A DNA stretch of 64,000 bases from Streptomyces pseudovenezuelae. GTDB taxonomy: Bacteria > Actinomycetota > Actinomycetes > Streptomycetales > Streptomycetaceae. The position numbers and the translations under genes are program-made. Below, piece by piece: positions 16,379 through 24,606 of the stretch. The stretch spans positions 124,001 to 188,000 of the forward strand of contig NZ_JARXVH010000007.1 in assembly GCF_029892565.1 (NCBI RefSeq). The letters are read 5' to 3'. Under the pieces are notes generated by a model. The model worked only from the letters and a program-made list of their open reading frames with translations. It was not told the DNA's origin and ran no database searches. How positions within the stretch are numbered: the first letter of the stretch is position 1; each line of letters begins with the position of its first letter.

Positions 16379-17821
16379 GATCTCCGGGTACAGCGGGAAG
16401 CCGGCCACGAGGTCGGTGGCGCGGCGGGAGATCTCGTCGGCGACCTTGGGGTCGAGGACGTGCTGGGCCTTGGACGGCGCGCCCTTGCTGGTGGTGCCGG
16501 GCTCCGTGGTGGTGAGGACGCGGTCGATGAGGGCGGCGACCTCGTCCATCTCGGCGGTGCCGAGGCCACGGGTGGTCAGGGCGGGGGTGCCGATGCGGAT
16601 ACCGGAGGTGTACCAGGCGCCGTTGGGGTCGGCGGGGATGGAGTTGCGGTTGGTGACGATGCCGGAGTCGAGGAGGGCTGCCTCGGCCTGGCGGCCGGTG
16701 ACGCCGTAGGAGGTGGTGACGTCGATCAGGTTGAGGTGGTTGTCCGTGCCGCCGGTGACGAGGGTGGCGCCGCGGCTCATCAGGCCCTCGGCGAGGGCGC
16801 GGGAGTTGTCGACGATGCGCTGGGCGTAGTCCTGGAAGGAGGGCTGACGCGCCTCGGCGAGGGCGACGGCCTTGGCTGCCATGACGTGCGGGAGCGGACC
16901 ACCGAGGACCATCGGGCAGCCGCGGTCGACCTGGTCCTTGAGGGAGTCGTCGCACAGGACCATGCCGCCGCGCGGGCCACGCAGCGACTTGTGGGTCGTG
17001 GTGGTGACGATCTGGGCGTGCGGGACCGGGTCGAAGTCGCCGGTCAGCACCTTGCCGGCGACTAGGCCGGCGAAGTGCGCCATGTCGACCATCAGGGTCG
17101 CACCGACCTCGTCGGCGATCTCGCGCATGATGCGGAAGTTCACGAGACGGGGGTAGGCGGAGTAGCCGGCGACGATGATCAGCGGCTGGAACTCGCGGGC
17201 GGAGGTGCGCAGGGCCTCGTAGTCGATGAGGCCGGTGGTGTGGTCGGTGCCGTAGGAGCGCTGGTCGAACATCTTGCCGGAGATGTTCGGGCGGAAGCCG
17301 TGGGTGAGGTGGCCGCCGGCGTCCAGGGACATGCCGAGCATGCGCTGGTTGCCGAAGGCCTGGCGAAGTTCGGCCCAGTCGGCCTCGGAGAGGTCGTTGA
17401 CCTGGCGGACGCCGGCCTTCTCCAGGGCGGGGGCCTCGACGCGCTGGGCGAGGACGGACCAGAAGGCGACGAGGTTGGCGTCGATGCCGGAGTGCGGCTG
17501 GACGTAGGCGTGGCGGGCGCCGAAGAGTTCCTTGGCGTGCTCGGCGGCGAGGGACTCGACGGTGTCGACGTTGCGGCAGCCGGCGTAGAAGCGGCGTCCG
17601 ACGGTGCCCTCGGCGTACTTGTCGCTGAACCAGTTGCCCATGGCGAGGAGGGTGGCCGGGGAGGCGTAGTTCTCCGAGGCGATCAGCTTGAGCATCTCGC
17701 GCTGGTCGGCCACCTCCTGGCCGATGGCGTCGGCGACGCGCGGCTCGACGGCGCGGATCACATCGAGGGCGGAGCGGAAGGCGGTGGACTCGGGGGAAAG
17801 GGGCGCAGAGTTGTCGGGCAT
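16367..17821 (-). CDS. glyA: Serine hydroxymethyltransferase
   Basis: A 484-residue PLP enzyme converting serine and tetrahydrofolate to glycine and methylene-tetrahydrofolate. The PLP-lysine motif is VTTTTHKSLRGPRGG; other family segments are LIASENYASPATLLAMGN, KYAEGTVGRRFYAGC and VDMAHFAGLVAG. It is longer than the usual 415-430 residues because of an insert around QVNDLSEADWAELRQAFGNQRM..HGFRPNISGKMFD, which also marks an actinobacterial branch as I recall. The ATG at 17821 has GGAGG 5 nt upstream. The 196-bp gap in front of it has no riboswitch that I can recognise. folD, farther along the window, is in the same one-carbon pathway. Confidence 0.95.
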   Translation of the reverse strand: MPDNSAPLSPESTAFRSALDVIRAVEPRVADAIGQEVADQREMLKLIASENYASPATLLAMGNWFSDKYAEGTVGRRFYAGCRNVDTVESLAAEHAKELFGARHAYVQPHSGIDANLVAFWSVLAQRVEAPALEKAGVRQVNDLSEADWAELRQAFGNQRMLGMSLDAGGHLTHGFRPNISGKMFDQRSYGTDHTTGLIDYEALRTSAREFQPLIIVAGYSAYPRLVNFRIMREIADEVGATLMVDMAHFAGLVAGKVLTGDFDPVPHAQIVTTTTHKSLRGPRGGMVLCDDSLKDQVDRGCPMVLGGPLPHVMAAKAVALAEARQPSFQDYAQRIVDNSRALAEGLMSRGATLVTGGTDNHLNLIDVTTSYGVTGRQAEAALLDSGIVTNRNSIPADPNGAWYTSGIRIGTPALTTRGLGTAEMDEVAALIDRVLTTTEPGTTSKGAPSKAQHVLDPKVADEISRRATDLVAGFPLYPEIDLG

Positions 17822-18017
17822 CAGGACCTCCGGACGTGGCGTTCGGCATTCACGGTACGGCCCAGGCGCACGGCACACAGTTTCCGCTCGGGCCGCTCCC
17901 CGATGGTTGGTCCCATCCCAGCGCGCCAGTCACGGCCCGCCGGTCAGCCTACCGGGGAGGCCGGGGCACGGAGGTGCCGCGTCCACCATGCGAGCCAGGT
18001 CGGGCGGGGCGGCGGAC

Positions 18018-19202
18018 TCACTGGATGACGTGCGGCAGGAAGCGGGCGTACTCGTCCGTGACCAGGCCCGACGACTCTCGGATGCCGAGGCCGGCCGACT
18101 CGTTCTCGACGACCCAGGCGCCGAGGACGACGTGGTTGCCGTCGAAGTCGGGCAGCGGGGCCAACTGCTGGTAGCAGCAGGGTTCTTGGGGCGCGGGCGG
18201 GAGGGTGCCGGGGGCGTGGATCGTCACGCCCGCGCCCTCGCGGCCGAGCAGGGGCTTGGCGACGTAGCCCGTGGTGTGGGCGAGGTCGCGGGGGCCGTCG
18301 AGGTAGGACGGGAGGAGGTTGGGGTGGTCGGGGTACAGCTCCCACAGGACGGCCAGCAGGGCCTTGTTGCTGAGGAGCATCTTCCAGGCGGGCTCGATCC
18401 ACAGGGTGGTGCCGGTGCCGCCGCCGTTGTCGAGGGTGTCGAGGACGTGGTCGGCGAAGCGGTCGCCGGTGAGCCACTCCCAGGGATAGAGCTTGAAGCA
18501 ACTGCGGATGAAGCGGAGGCGGTTGTCGACGAAGCGGCCGGAGAGGGGGTCCCAGCCGATCTCCTCCATGGAGATCCAGTCGGTGTCGAGGCCTGCCTGT
18601 TCGGCGGTCTCCTTGAGATAGGCGACGGTCATGAGGTCCTCGCCGAGTTCGTCGGCGGCGGAGTGCGCGAAGTGGAGGGGGGCGCCGGGCGGGAGGAGGG
18701 CGGCCTGGTTCTTCCAGGCGGCGACGAGGCGTTCGTGGAGGGAGTTCCACTGGTCGGCGCCGGGGAAGCGGTCCTCCATCCAGAACCACTGGGGCGAGGC
18801 GGCCTCGACGAGGGAGGTGGGGGTGTCGGCGTTGTACTCCAGGAGCTTCGCCGGGCCGGTGCCGTCGTAGCGGAGGTCGAAACGGCCGTAGACGGAGGGG
18901 AGTTCGGCGCGCCGGTGCCAGGCCTCGGCGACGGTCTGCGCGAGGCGGGGGTCGGTGATGCCGAGGTCGGCGAAGCGGTGGTGGGTCACCATGTGCTCGG
19001 CCGCCGCCAGGCACATGCGGTGCAGTTCCTCGACGGTCTCCTCCAGGGCCTCGACCTCGGGGAGCGTGAAGGAGTAGTAGGCGCTCTCGTCCCAGTAGGG
19101 GCGCAGGGAGTCGTCGGGGTGCCGGGTGAGCGGAAGGACGAGGCCCTGTTCCTCGACCGTGCGCTGCCAGTCGGGGCGGGGGGTGATGCGGTGCCGTTGC
19201 AT
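18018..19202 (-). CDS. Glutathionylspermidine synthase-like ATP-grasp protein (YgiC-like)
   Basis: A 394-residue protein of the glutathionylspermidine synthase C-terminal family (YgiC/YjfC size, about 386). Segments seen are RFDLRYDGTGPAKLLEYNADTPTSLVEAA, the ATP-grasp-like WIEPAWKMLLSNKALLAVLWELYPDHPNLL and YVAKPLLGREGAGVTIH, and the C-terminal NHVVLGAWVVENESAGLGIRES. Streptomycetes are not known to make glutathione or glutathionylspermidine, so the ligated substrates are probably different and are unknown. The ATG at 19202 lies 7 nt after a small lipoprotein gene, the same arrangement as ygiB-ygiC in E. coli. Confidence 0.85.
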   Translation of the reverse strand: MQRHRITPRPDWQRTVEEQGLVLPLTRHPDDSLRPYWDESAYYSFTLPEVEALEETVEELHRMCLAAAEHMVTHHRFADLGITDPRLAQTVAEAWHRRAELPSVYGRFDLRYDGTGPAKLLEYNADTPTSLVEAASPQWFWMEDRFPGADQWNSLHERLVAAWKNQAALLPPGAPLHFAHSAADELGEDLMTVAYLKETAEQAGLDTDWISMEEIGWDPLSGRFVDNRLRFIRSCFKLYPWEWLTGDRFADHVLDTLDNGGGTGTTLWIEPAWKMLLSNKALLAVLWELYPDHPNLLPSYLDGPRDLAHTTGYVAKPLLGREGAGVTIHAPGTLPPAPQEPCCYQQLAPLPDFDGNHVVLGAWVVENESAGLGIRESSGLVTDEYARFLPHVIQ

Positions 19203-19209
19203 GGGTGGA

Positions 19210-19560
19210 TCAGCCGCCGGAGCTTCCCTTGCCACTGCCGAAGCCGCCGCGATCGACGCTGCTGCCGTGGCTGCCGCCGCCCGAGGAGCCGGAGCCCTTG
19301 CGCGGCTTGGTGAAGGAGCCGCCCTCGACCCAGGAGCCCTTCTTCTTGCCGCCGTAGTACCAGGCGCCGTTCGCCGAGGACTTGGTGGACTTGCAGCTCT
19401 TGTCGGCGACGACCTTGTAGCCCTTGGCCAGGTTGTAACTGTCACGGTCGACGCAGCGCTTGTCGGGCTCGGAGGAGCAGGCGGTGAGGGCCGCGGCGAG
19501 CAGTCCCATGCCGCCGAGTACGACTGTGCCCGAGCGTAGTTGTCGGCGTGCGTCCGCCAT
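19210..19560 (-). CDS. Small lipoprotein upstream of the YgiC-like gene
   Basis: A 116-residue putative lipoprotein. The signal peptide (RQLRSGTVVLGGMGLLAAALTAC) ends in the lipobox LTAC, so the mature protein starts at Cys28. A short domain with two more cysteines (RCVDRDSYNLAKGY, DKSCKSTKSSANGAWYYGGKKKGSWVEGG) is followed by a Ser/Gly/Lys-rich tail ending GGFGSGKGSSGG. It is analogous in position and tail composition to YgiB/DUF1190 proteins; I cannot say from sequence alone whether it is homologous. It is very likely co-transcribed with the gene 7 nt downstream and may be a partner or substrate of that ligase. Confidence 0.75.
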   Translation of the reverse strand: MADARRQLRSGTVVLGGMGLLAAALTACSSEPDKRCVDRDSYNLAKGYKVVADKSCKSTKSSANGAWYYGGKKKGSWVEGGSFTKPRKGSGSSGGGSHGSSVDRGGFGSGKGSSGG

Positions 19561-19626
19561 GTTCGTCTCCCCGTTGATCAGGCTGCCGTGCGATTGATCA
19601 GGTAGCGGTCGGAATGCTGACGGGCG

Positions 19627-19678
19627 GTCTGATGGCCGACGCCTGCCGTCTGATGGCCGACGCCTGCCGTCTGTTGCC
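19627..19678. repeat. 21-bp tandem repeat in an intergenic region
   Basis: Two perfect copies of a 21-bp unit (19627-19647 and 19648-19668, beginning GTCTGATGGCC) are followed by a partial third (GTCTG-TTGCC). They lie between the lipoprotein gene and the divergent transporter-like gene, about 70-120 bp upstream of the lipoprotein start. The period is close to two helical turns, so a protein-binding role is conceivable, but simple duplication is as likely. Confidence 0.7.
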
Positions 19679-19772
19679 GGACCGCTGCGTGATCTTCGGC
19701 GGACAGCCTAGAGATCGGTGAGAGCGCGCTCCGAGGCACCCCGCCCGTCTTGGCCTCCCCTACAGTCACTTT

Positions 19773-20645
19773 GTGATCTTTGGGATGGTGTGCGCGCTCG
19801 GTGCGGCGGTCTGCTTCGGTACGGCGACGGTGTTGCAGGCCGTCGCCACGCGGGAGGCCGACGCGGGGACGGCCGGTACGCGCACGGCAGGTGCCGGTGG
19901 GGAGGCGGCGCTGCTGCTCAGGGCGGTGCGGCAGTGGCGGTATCTGGTCGGGCTCGGGCTGGACGGGGTGGGGTTCGTGCTGCAGATCGCCGCGCTGCGG
20001 TCGATCCCCATCTACGCGGTCGGGGCGGCCCTTGCCTCCAGCCTGGCGGTGACGGCGGTGGTCGCGGCCCGGTTGCTGCGGGTGCGGCTGAGCGGGATGG
20101 AGTGGGGCGCGGTCGGGGTGGTCTGCGGCGGACTGGCGATGCTGGGGCTGGCCTCGGGCGCGGAGGGGGACCGTGCCGGGTCGGCCGCGTTGAAGTACGC
20201 GATGCTCGCGGTCGCCGTCGCGGTACTGCTGCTCGCGCTGGTCGGCGGGCGCTGGTCCGGGCGGGGCCGGGCGCCGGCGCTCGGGCTGGGGGCCGGGTTG
20301 GGGTTCGGGGTGGTGGAGGTGGCGGTACGCCTGATCGACTCGCTGTCGCCGTCGACCCTTTTCACCAATCCGGCGACCTACGCCCTCCTCCTCGGTGGCG
20401 CCGCCGCCTTCCTCCTGCTGACCGCGGCCCTCCAACACGGTTCGGTGACCGCGGCCACCGCCGGCATGGTCATCGGCGAGACGATCGGCCCGGCGGCGGT
20501 GGGCGTGGTCTGGCTCGGGGACCGTACGCGGGAGGGCTTGGTGTGGCTCGCGGTGCTGGGGTTCTGCGTGGCGGTCGCGGGGGCGCTGGCACTGGCACGG
20601 TTCGGGGAGGCGCCGGGGCGGGAGCCCGAGCAGGGTCTGGGGTAG
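19773..20645 (+). CDS. EamA/DMT-like integral membrane protein
   Basis: A 290-residue protein with nine or ten hydrophobic segments in two similar halves, the layout of drug/metabolite (EamA) transporters. It opens with MIFGMVCALGAAVCFGTATVLQ and ends with LVWLAVLGFCVAVAGALALARF. The motif IPIYAVGAALASSLAVTAVVAA and the second-half GSVTAATAGMVIGETIGPAAVGVVWLGDRT fit this superfamily. The substrate is unknown. The start is GTG at 19773, with no clear ribosome site. Its last 12 codons are part of a 36-bp tandem duplication that extends past the stop. Confidence 0.78.
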   Translation: MIFGMVCALGAAVCFGTATVLQAVATREADAGTAGTRTAGAGGEAALLLRAVRQWRYLVGLGLDGVGFVLQIAALRSIPIYAVGAALASSLAVTAVVAARLLRVRLSGMEWGAVGVVCGGLAMLGLASGAEGDRAGSAALKYAMLAVAVAVLLLALVGGRWSGRGRAPALGLGAGLGFGVVEVAVRLIDSLSPSTLFTNPATYALLLGGAAAFLLLTAALQHGSVTAATAGMVIGETIGPAAVGVVWLGDRTREGLVWLAVLGFCVAVAGALALARFGEAPGREPEQGLG

Positions 20646-20681
20646 AAGCCGGGGCGGGAGCCCGAGCAGGGTCTGGGGTAG
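20612..20681 (+). repeat. 36-bp tandem duplication across the gene's stop codon
   Basis: A 34-bp string (beginning GCCGGGGCGGGAGCCCGAGC, ending TAG) occurs at 20612-20645 and again at 20648-20681, a 36-bp period that keeps frame. Weaker copies follow to about 20720. The first copy encodes the C terminus APGREPEQGLG and the stop; the second repeats it behind the stop. Confidence 0.8.
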
Positions 20682-20807
20682 GCGCCGGAGCCGAACCCGG
20701 GCCAGGACTCGGGGCAGGGCCCGCCTTCCCCCGGGATTTCCCTGAGCCTCGTCATCCGGGTACATCCGGGTACGCACGCTCGAAAGGGGCACCTCCGGTC
20801 CCCCGCC

Positions 20808-22340
20808 CTACGGCAACGCCCGGCACAGCGCTTCCAGCGCCCCCGACCACGCATGTTCCGGCGGAGTCCCGTACCCCACCACCAACGCATCGCGCCGCTC
20901 CACCCTCGCGTCGGGATGCTGGTATCGGTGCAGGCCGTGGACCGCGAGGCCCTGCCAGGCTGCCGCGCGCAGGGTCTCCTGTTCGGTGCCCGGGGGGAGG
21001 CGGAGGACCAGGTGCATGCCGGCCGCGATGCCGGTGGCGCGGACCTGGGGGGCGCGGTGGGCGAGTTCGGCGACCAGGGCGTCGCGTCGGCGTCGGTAGC
21101 GGAGGCGGGAGGCGCGGACGTGGCGGTCGTAGGCGCCGGAGGTGATGAACTCGGCGAGGGTCAGCTGGTCCAGGGCCCCGCAGGAGTCGATGCCGCCCTT
21201 CGCCCGTACCGCCTCCCGCACGAGGTCCGGGGGCAGTATCAGCCAGGCCAGTCGCAGGCCGGGGGCGAGGGCCTTGCTGGCGGTGCCCGCGTACACGACG
21301 TGGTCCGGGTCCAGGCCCTGGAGGGCGCCTACGGGCTGGCGGTCGTAGCGGAACTCGCCGTCGTAGTCGTCCTCGATGACCATGCCGCCGGTGCGGCGGG
21401 CCCAGTCGACGACGGCCGCGCGCCGGTCGCGGTGCAGGGTGCCGCCCATCGGGAACTGGTGGGCCGGGGTGAGCAGGACCGCGCCCTCGTCGGTCAACTC
21501 CCGTGGGTCCGTGCCGCGTTCGTCGAAGGGAAGAGGGACGGTTCGCAGGCCGTCGGCCGCGAGCAGCCGCCAGTGGATGTAGAGGCCGTACGACTCCACC
21601 GCGACCGTGCTCGCGCCGCGCGCCCGCAGCACCGCGCCGAGGATGCGCAGGCCCTGCGAGATGCCGGCGCACACCAGGATGCGGTCGGGGTCGGCGCGTA
21701 CGCCCCGGGCGCGGGCCAGGTAGCCGGCGAGGGCGGTGCGCAGTTCGATGCGGCCGCGCGGGTCGCCGTAGCCGAGCGACTGGGACGGGACCTCGGCCAG
21801 GGCGCGCCGGGCGGCCTTGAGCCATTCCGCGCGCGGGAAGGAGCCCAGGTCGGGGGTGCCGGGGACCAGGTCGTAGGCGGGGCGGTGTTCTTCGCGGGGG
21901 CGAGGGCGGTGTTCTTCGCGGGGGCGTCGGGGGTCGGGGCGGGGTGCGGAGTCCGTCGGCCGGGCGTCGGGCCTCCCCCGCTGCTCCGCGGGCGTGGCAT
22001 GCGCCCTCCAACTTGAGCCCGCGGCAGGACCTCCTTCCGCGCCCCCTTCCACGCCGGCCTCCACACCGCCGTCGCCCACCCCCGCCGCGACCCGCGTGCC
22101 CGAGCCCTGTCGGGCCGTGAGCCACCCCTCCGCCACCAGGTCGGCGTACGCGTCGGCCACCGTGTTGCGGGCGATGGCCAGGTCGGTGGCGAGGGTGCGG
22201 GAGGAGGGGAGGCGGGTGCCGGGGGTGAGGCGGCCGGTGCGGACGGCCTCGCGGAGGGCGTCGGTCAGGCCGCGGCGGACGCCCGGTCCGGTGGGTTCCA
22301 GGTGGAGGTCTACGCCGAAAGTGGCCCACGTTTTCTCCAT
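20808..22340 (-). CDS. MocR-family GntR regulator with aminotransferase domain
   Basis: A 510-residue MocR/PdxR-type regulator. The N-terminal winged helix (residues about 20-85: LTDALREAVRTGRLTPGTRLPSSRTLATDLAIARNTVADAYADLVAEGWLTARQGSGTRV) binds DNA. A linker of about 80 residues contains a 24-bp tandem duplication (PREEHR repeated). The class I aminotransferase-like effector domain follows, with the PLP lysine in YAGTASKALAPGLRLAW and EDDYDGEFRYDR upstream. Such proteins sense PLP or amino compounds. It diverges from the AhpD-like gene with 46 bp between starts, so it probably controls that gene and itself. Confidence 0.9.
   Translation of the reverse strand: MEKTWATFGVDLHLEPTGPGVRRGLTDALREAVRTGRLTPGTRLPSSRTLATDLAIARNTVADAYADLVAEGWLTARQGSGTRVAAGVGDGGVEAGVEGGAEGGPAAGSSWRAHATPAEQRGRPDARPTDSAPRPDPRRPREEHRPRPREEHRPAYDLVPGTPDLGSFPRAEWLKAARRALAEVPSQSLGYGDPRGRIELRTALAGYLARARGVRADPDRILVCAGISQGLRILGAVLRARGASTVAVESYGLYIHWRLLAADGLRTVPLPFDERGTDPRELTDEGAVLLTPAHQFPMGGTLHRDRRAAVVDWARRTGGMVIEDDYDGEFRYDRQPVGALQGLDPDHVVYAGTASKALAPGLRLAWLILPPDLVREAVRAKGGIDSCGALDQLTLAEFITSGAYDRHVRASRLRYRRRRDALVAELAHRAPQVRATGIAAGMHLVLRLPPGTEQETLRAAAWQGLAVHGLHRYQHPDARVERRDALVVGYGTPPEHAWSGALEALCRALP
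21881..21926 (-). repeat. 24-bp in-frame tandem duplication in the MocR linker
   Basis: A 22-bp string (GGCGGTGTTCTTCGCGGGGG followed by CG) occurs at 21881-21902 and 21905-21926, a 24-bp period. It adds eight residues to the disordered linker between the DNA-binding and aminotransferase domains and so leaves both domains intact. Confidence 0.75.
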
Positions 22341-22353
22341 GGAAATGGACCAT
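22336..22353. promoter_or_regulatory. Candidate operator between mocR-like and ahpD-like genes
   Basis: In the 46-bp divergent gap and over the regulator's start codon lie TCCATGGA (22336-22343, a perfect palindrome) and ATGGACCAT (22345-22353, palindromic around the central base). They could form one operator in which the two units are 9 bp apart. MocR regulators usually bind short repeats or palindromes next to their own start. No footprint data support this here. Confidence 0.35.
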
Positions 22354-22386
22354 ACTCCTGGGCTGCCCGGAACCTAGGGTCGAGAC

Positions 22387-22896
22387 ATGACCACAGAGCA
22401 GACCGCCGAATACGCCAACGAATACGCCCCCGAGCACACTCCCCGCCTGAACTGGGCCGAGCACGCGCCCGACGTCTACAAGGCGATGCTCCGCCTGGAC
22501 GCCGCCGCCCGTAAGGGCCTCGACCCGAAGCTCCGCGAGCTGGTCAAGGTCCGTGCCTCGCAGCTCAACCACTGCGCGTTCTGCCTGGACATGCACACCA
22601 AGGACGCGCTCGCGGCGGGCGAGAGCGTGGAGCGGATCATCCAGCTCGGGGCGTGGGAGGAGTCGCGGCACTTCTACACGGAGAAGGAGCTCGCGGCGAT
22701 CGAGCTGACCGAGGCGGTCACGGTCCTGACCGACGGTTTCGTGCCGGACGAGGTGTACGAGAAGGCCGCCAAGCACTTCGAGGAGGCCGAGCTGGCGCAG
22801 CTGGTCGCCGCGATCACGGTGATCAACGCCTGGAACCGCTTCGGCGTGACCTGCCGCATGGTCCCGGGCCACTACACCGCGGGCCAGCACCAGTGA
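22387..22896 (+). CDS. AhpD-like/carboxymuconolactone decarboxylase-family protein
   Basis: A 169-residue AhpD-type protein. The redox pair is in the core motif LVKVRASQLNHCAFCLDMHTKDA (CxxC with the following His), and the family's second helix pair is in AELAQLVAAITVINAWNRFGVTCRMVPG. These proteins act as alkylhydroperoxidases or thiol-dependent redox partners; this lineage is near the YciW/PA0269 type. The electron donor is unknown. The start is ATG at 22387. Its TGA overlaps the GTG of the next gene, so the two are translationally coupled. The divergent MocR regulator is the likely controller. Confidence 0.88.
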   Translation: MTTEQTAEYANEYAPEHTPRLNWAEHAPDVYKAMLRLDAAARKGLDPKLRELVKVRASQLNHCAFCLDMHTKDALAAGESVERIIQLGAWEESRHFYTEKELAAIELTEAVTVLTDGFVPDEVYEKAAKHFEEAELAQLVAAITVINAWNRFGVTCRMVPGHYTAGQHQ

Positions 22897-23624
22897 CCCT
22901 GAGCAAGGTCGCCGCCTTCCGCTCCCTGCACCGGGGCCGTGTGCCGGGCGACCCCCTCGTGCTGCCCGGTCCCTGGGACGCGGGCAGTGCGCGGGTCCTG
23001 GTGGAGGCCGGTTTCCCCGCGCTCGCCACCCCGAGCGCGGGGGTCGCCGCGTCGCTCGGGTACGCGGACGGGGAGGTACCGGGCGACGAGATGTTCGCCG
23101 CGGTGGCGCGGGTCACGCGGGCCGTGGACGTGCCGGTCTCCGCGGATGTGGAGGGCGGGTACGGGCTGGCGCCGAAGGAGCTGGTGGAGCGGCTGCTGGA
23201 GGCGGGAGCCGTCGGCTGCAATCTTGAGGACTCCCACGGGGGTGGAGTTCTCAAGGACCCGCGCGAGCACGCCGACTGGCTCGCCGAGGTGCGGTACGCG
23301 GCCGGTGACCGGCTCTTCGTCAACGCCCGGGTGGACACGTTCCTGTACGGGGACGGCGATCCCGAACGGGCCATCGAGCGGGCCGCGTTGTACGTCGCCG
23401 CCGGCGCCGACTGCGTCTATCCGATCGGCGCCCCGAAGAACGTACTGCCGCTGCTGCGGTCCGGGATCCAGGGGCCGATGAACGTGCTGGGGCGGCTGGA
23501 CGGCGAGGGCCCCTCGCCCACCGAACTCGGTGAACTCGGGGCCACTCGTGTGACGTTCGGGCCGGGGCTGCAGCGCGCGGCGGCGCAGGCGCTGCGCGGG
23601 ACGGCCGACCGACTCAAGAAGTAG
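22893..23624 (+). CDS. Isocitrate lyase/PEP mutase-family enzyme
   Basis: A 243-residue (beta/alpha)8 enzyme of the PEP mutase/isocitrate lyase superfamily. Segments include VLPGPWDAGSARVLVEAGFPALATPSAG (active-site entry and phosphate region), VSADVEGGYG with metal-binding acids, CNLEDSHGG, and the barrel-closing GPMNVLG..LGATRVTFGPGLQ. The isocitrate-lyase KKCGH motif is absent, so it is not an isocitrate lyase. It may be a 2,3-dimethylmalate lyase, carboxyPEP mutase or C-C lyase of unknown substrate. The GTG at 22893 overlaps the AhpD-like stop (GTGA). I do not assign a reaction. Confidence 0.85.
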   Translation: MTLSKVAAFRSLHRGRVPGDPLVLPGPWDAGSARVLVEAGFPALATPSAGVAASLGYADGEVPGDEMFAAVARVTRAVDVPVSADVEGGYGLAPKELVERLLEAGAVGCNLEDSHGGGVLKDPREHADWLAEVRYAAGDRLFVNARVDTFLYGDGDPERAIERAALYVAAGADCVYPIGAPKNVLPLLRSGIQGPMNVLGRLDGEGPSPTELGELGATRVTFGPGLQRAAAQALRGTADRLKK

Positions 23625-23657
23625 GACACGGCCGACCGCCCCAAGGGACAAGGGCGT

Positions 23658-24605
23658 TCAGGACAGCCACGCCTTCCATGTGGACGCGTGGCTGTCCACC
23701 CACTTCTTCGCCGCCTGCTCGGGTGTGAGCTTCTGGTCGGCGATCAGCAGGGAGACCTCGTTCTGGTCCTCGGTCGTCCACTTGAACTTCTTCAGGAAGA
23801 CCGCGGCCTTGCCGCCCTTCTTCGAGAAGTCCGCGTTGAGGTACTTCTGCAGCGGGGTGTGCGGATAGGCGCAGGCGACCTTCGCCGCGTCCGCGTCGCA
23901 ACCCTCCTTGTACGCGGGCAGCTTCACCTCGGTCATCGGGACCTTCTTGAACAGCCACTGCGGCGCGTACCAGTACGTCAGGAAGGGCTTCTTCTCCTTG
24001 GCGAACTGCCGCATCTGCGTGATCTGCGCGGCCTCCGAACCGGCGAACACCACCTGGTAGTCGAGCTTCAGGTTGCTCACCAGGGCCTTGTCGTTGGTGA
24101 CGTACGACGGGGAGCCGTCCATGAGTTGGCCCTTGCCGCCGCTCTCGGGGGTGCGGAACAGCGACGAATACTTGTTCAGGTTCTTCCAGTTGGTGATGTC
24201 GGGGTGCTGCTTGACCAGGTACGTCGGCACGTACCAGCCGATGTGGCCGGTCACCCCGAGTCCGCCGCCCCGGGTGATCGTGTGCTTGTCGTCGACGTAG
24301 CGCTTCTCCTGGTCGGGGTGGCCCCAGTCCTCCAGGATCGCGTCGACCCGGCCCTGGCTGAGCGCGTCCCAGGCGGGCACCTCGTCGACCTGGACGGTGT
24401 CGACGCGGTAGCCGAGCCGGTGCTCCAACAGGTACTGCGCGACGGCCACGTTGGCCTGCGCGCCCACCCAGGACTGCACGGACAGGGTCACGGTCTTGGC
24501 GCCCTGCGCGTTGGCGAAGGGCGAGGCCTGCTTGGTCATGTCGGCGGCGCCGCAGCCGGTCAGCAGGACCAGCGACGCGACGGCGGCGGTCGTACGGACG
24601 CGCAT
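23658..24605 (-). CDS. Glycine betaine/choline ABC transporter, substrate-binding lipoprotein
   Basis: A 315-residue OpuAC/ProX-type binding protein. The signal peptide ends with the lipobox LTGC, giving a lipid-anchored Cys18. The mature part begins TVTLSVQSWVGAQANVAVAQYLLEHRLGY and contains WEAL-like VPAWDALSQGRVDAILEDWG, ITNWKNLNKYSSLFR and KPFLTYWYAPQWLF. The aromatic residues (several Trp and Tyr) suit the aromatic cage that binds the quaternary ammonium of betaine or choline. It is the last gene of the betB-betA-ATPase-permease-binding protein operon, 1 nt from the permease stop. Whether it prefers choline or glycine betaine cannot be told. Confidence 0.9.
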   Translation of the reverse strand: MRVRTTAAVASLVLLTGCGAADMTKQASPFANAQGAKTVTLSVQSWVGAQANVAVAQYLLEHRLGYRVDTVQVDEVPAWDALSQGRVDAILEDWGHPDQEKRYVDDKHTITRGGGLGVTGHIGWYVPTYLVKQHPDITNWKNLNKYSSLFRTPESGGKGQLMDGSPSYVTNDKALVSNLKLDYQVVFAGSEAAQITQMRQFAKEKKPFLTYWYAPQWLFKKVPMTEVKLPAYKEGCDADAAKVACAYPHTPLQKYLNADFSKKGGKAAVFLKKFKWTTEDQNEVSLLIADQKLTPEQAAKKWVDSHASTWKAWLS

Positions 24606-24606
24606 G

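Noticed and set aside
17822..18017. A glycine riboswitch ahead of glyA
   Set aside because: I could not find the paired conserved elements of the glycine aptamer in this 196-bp gap.
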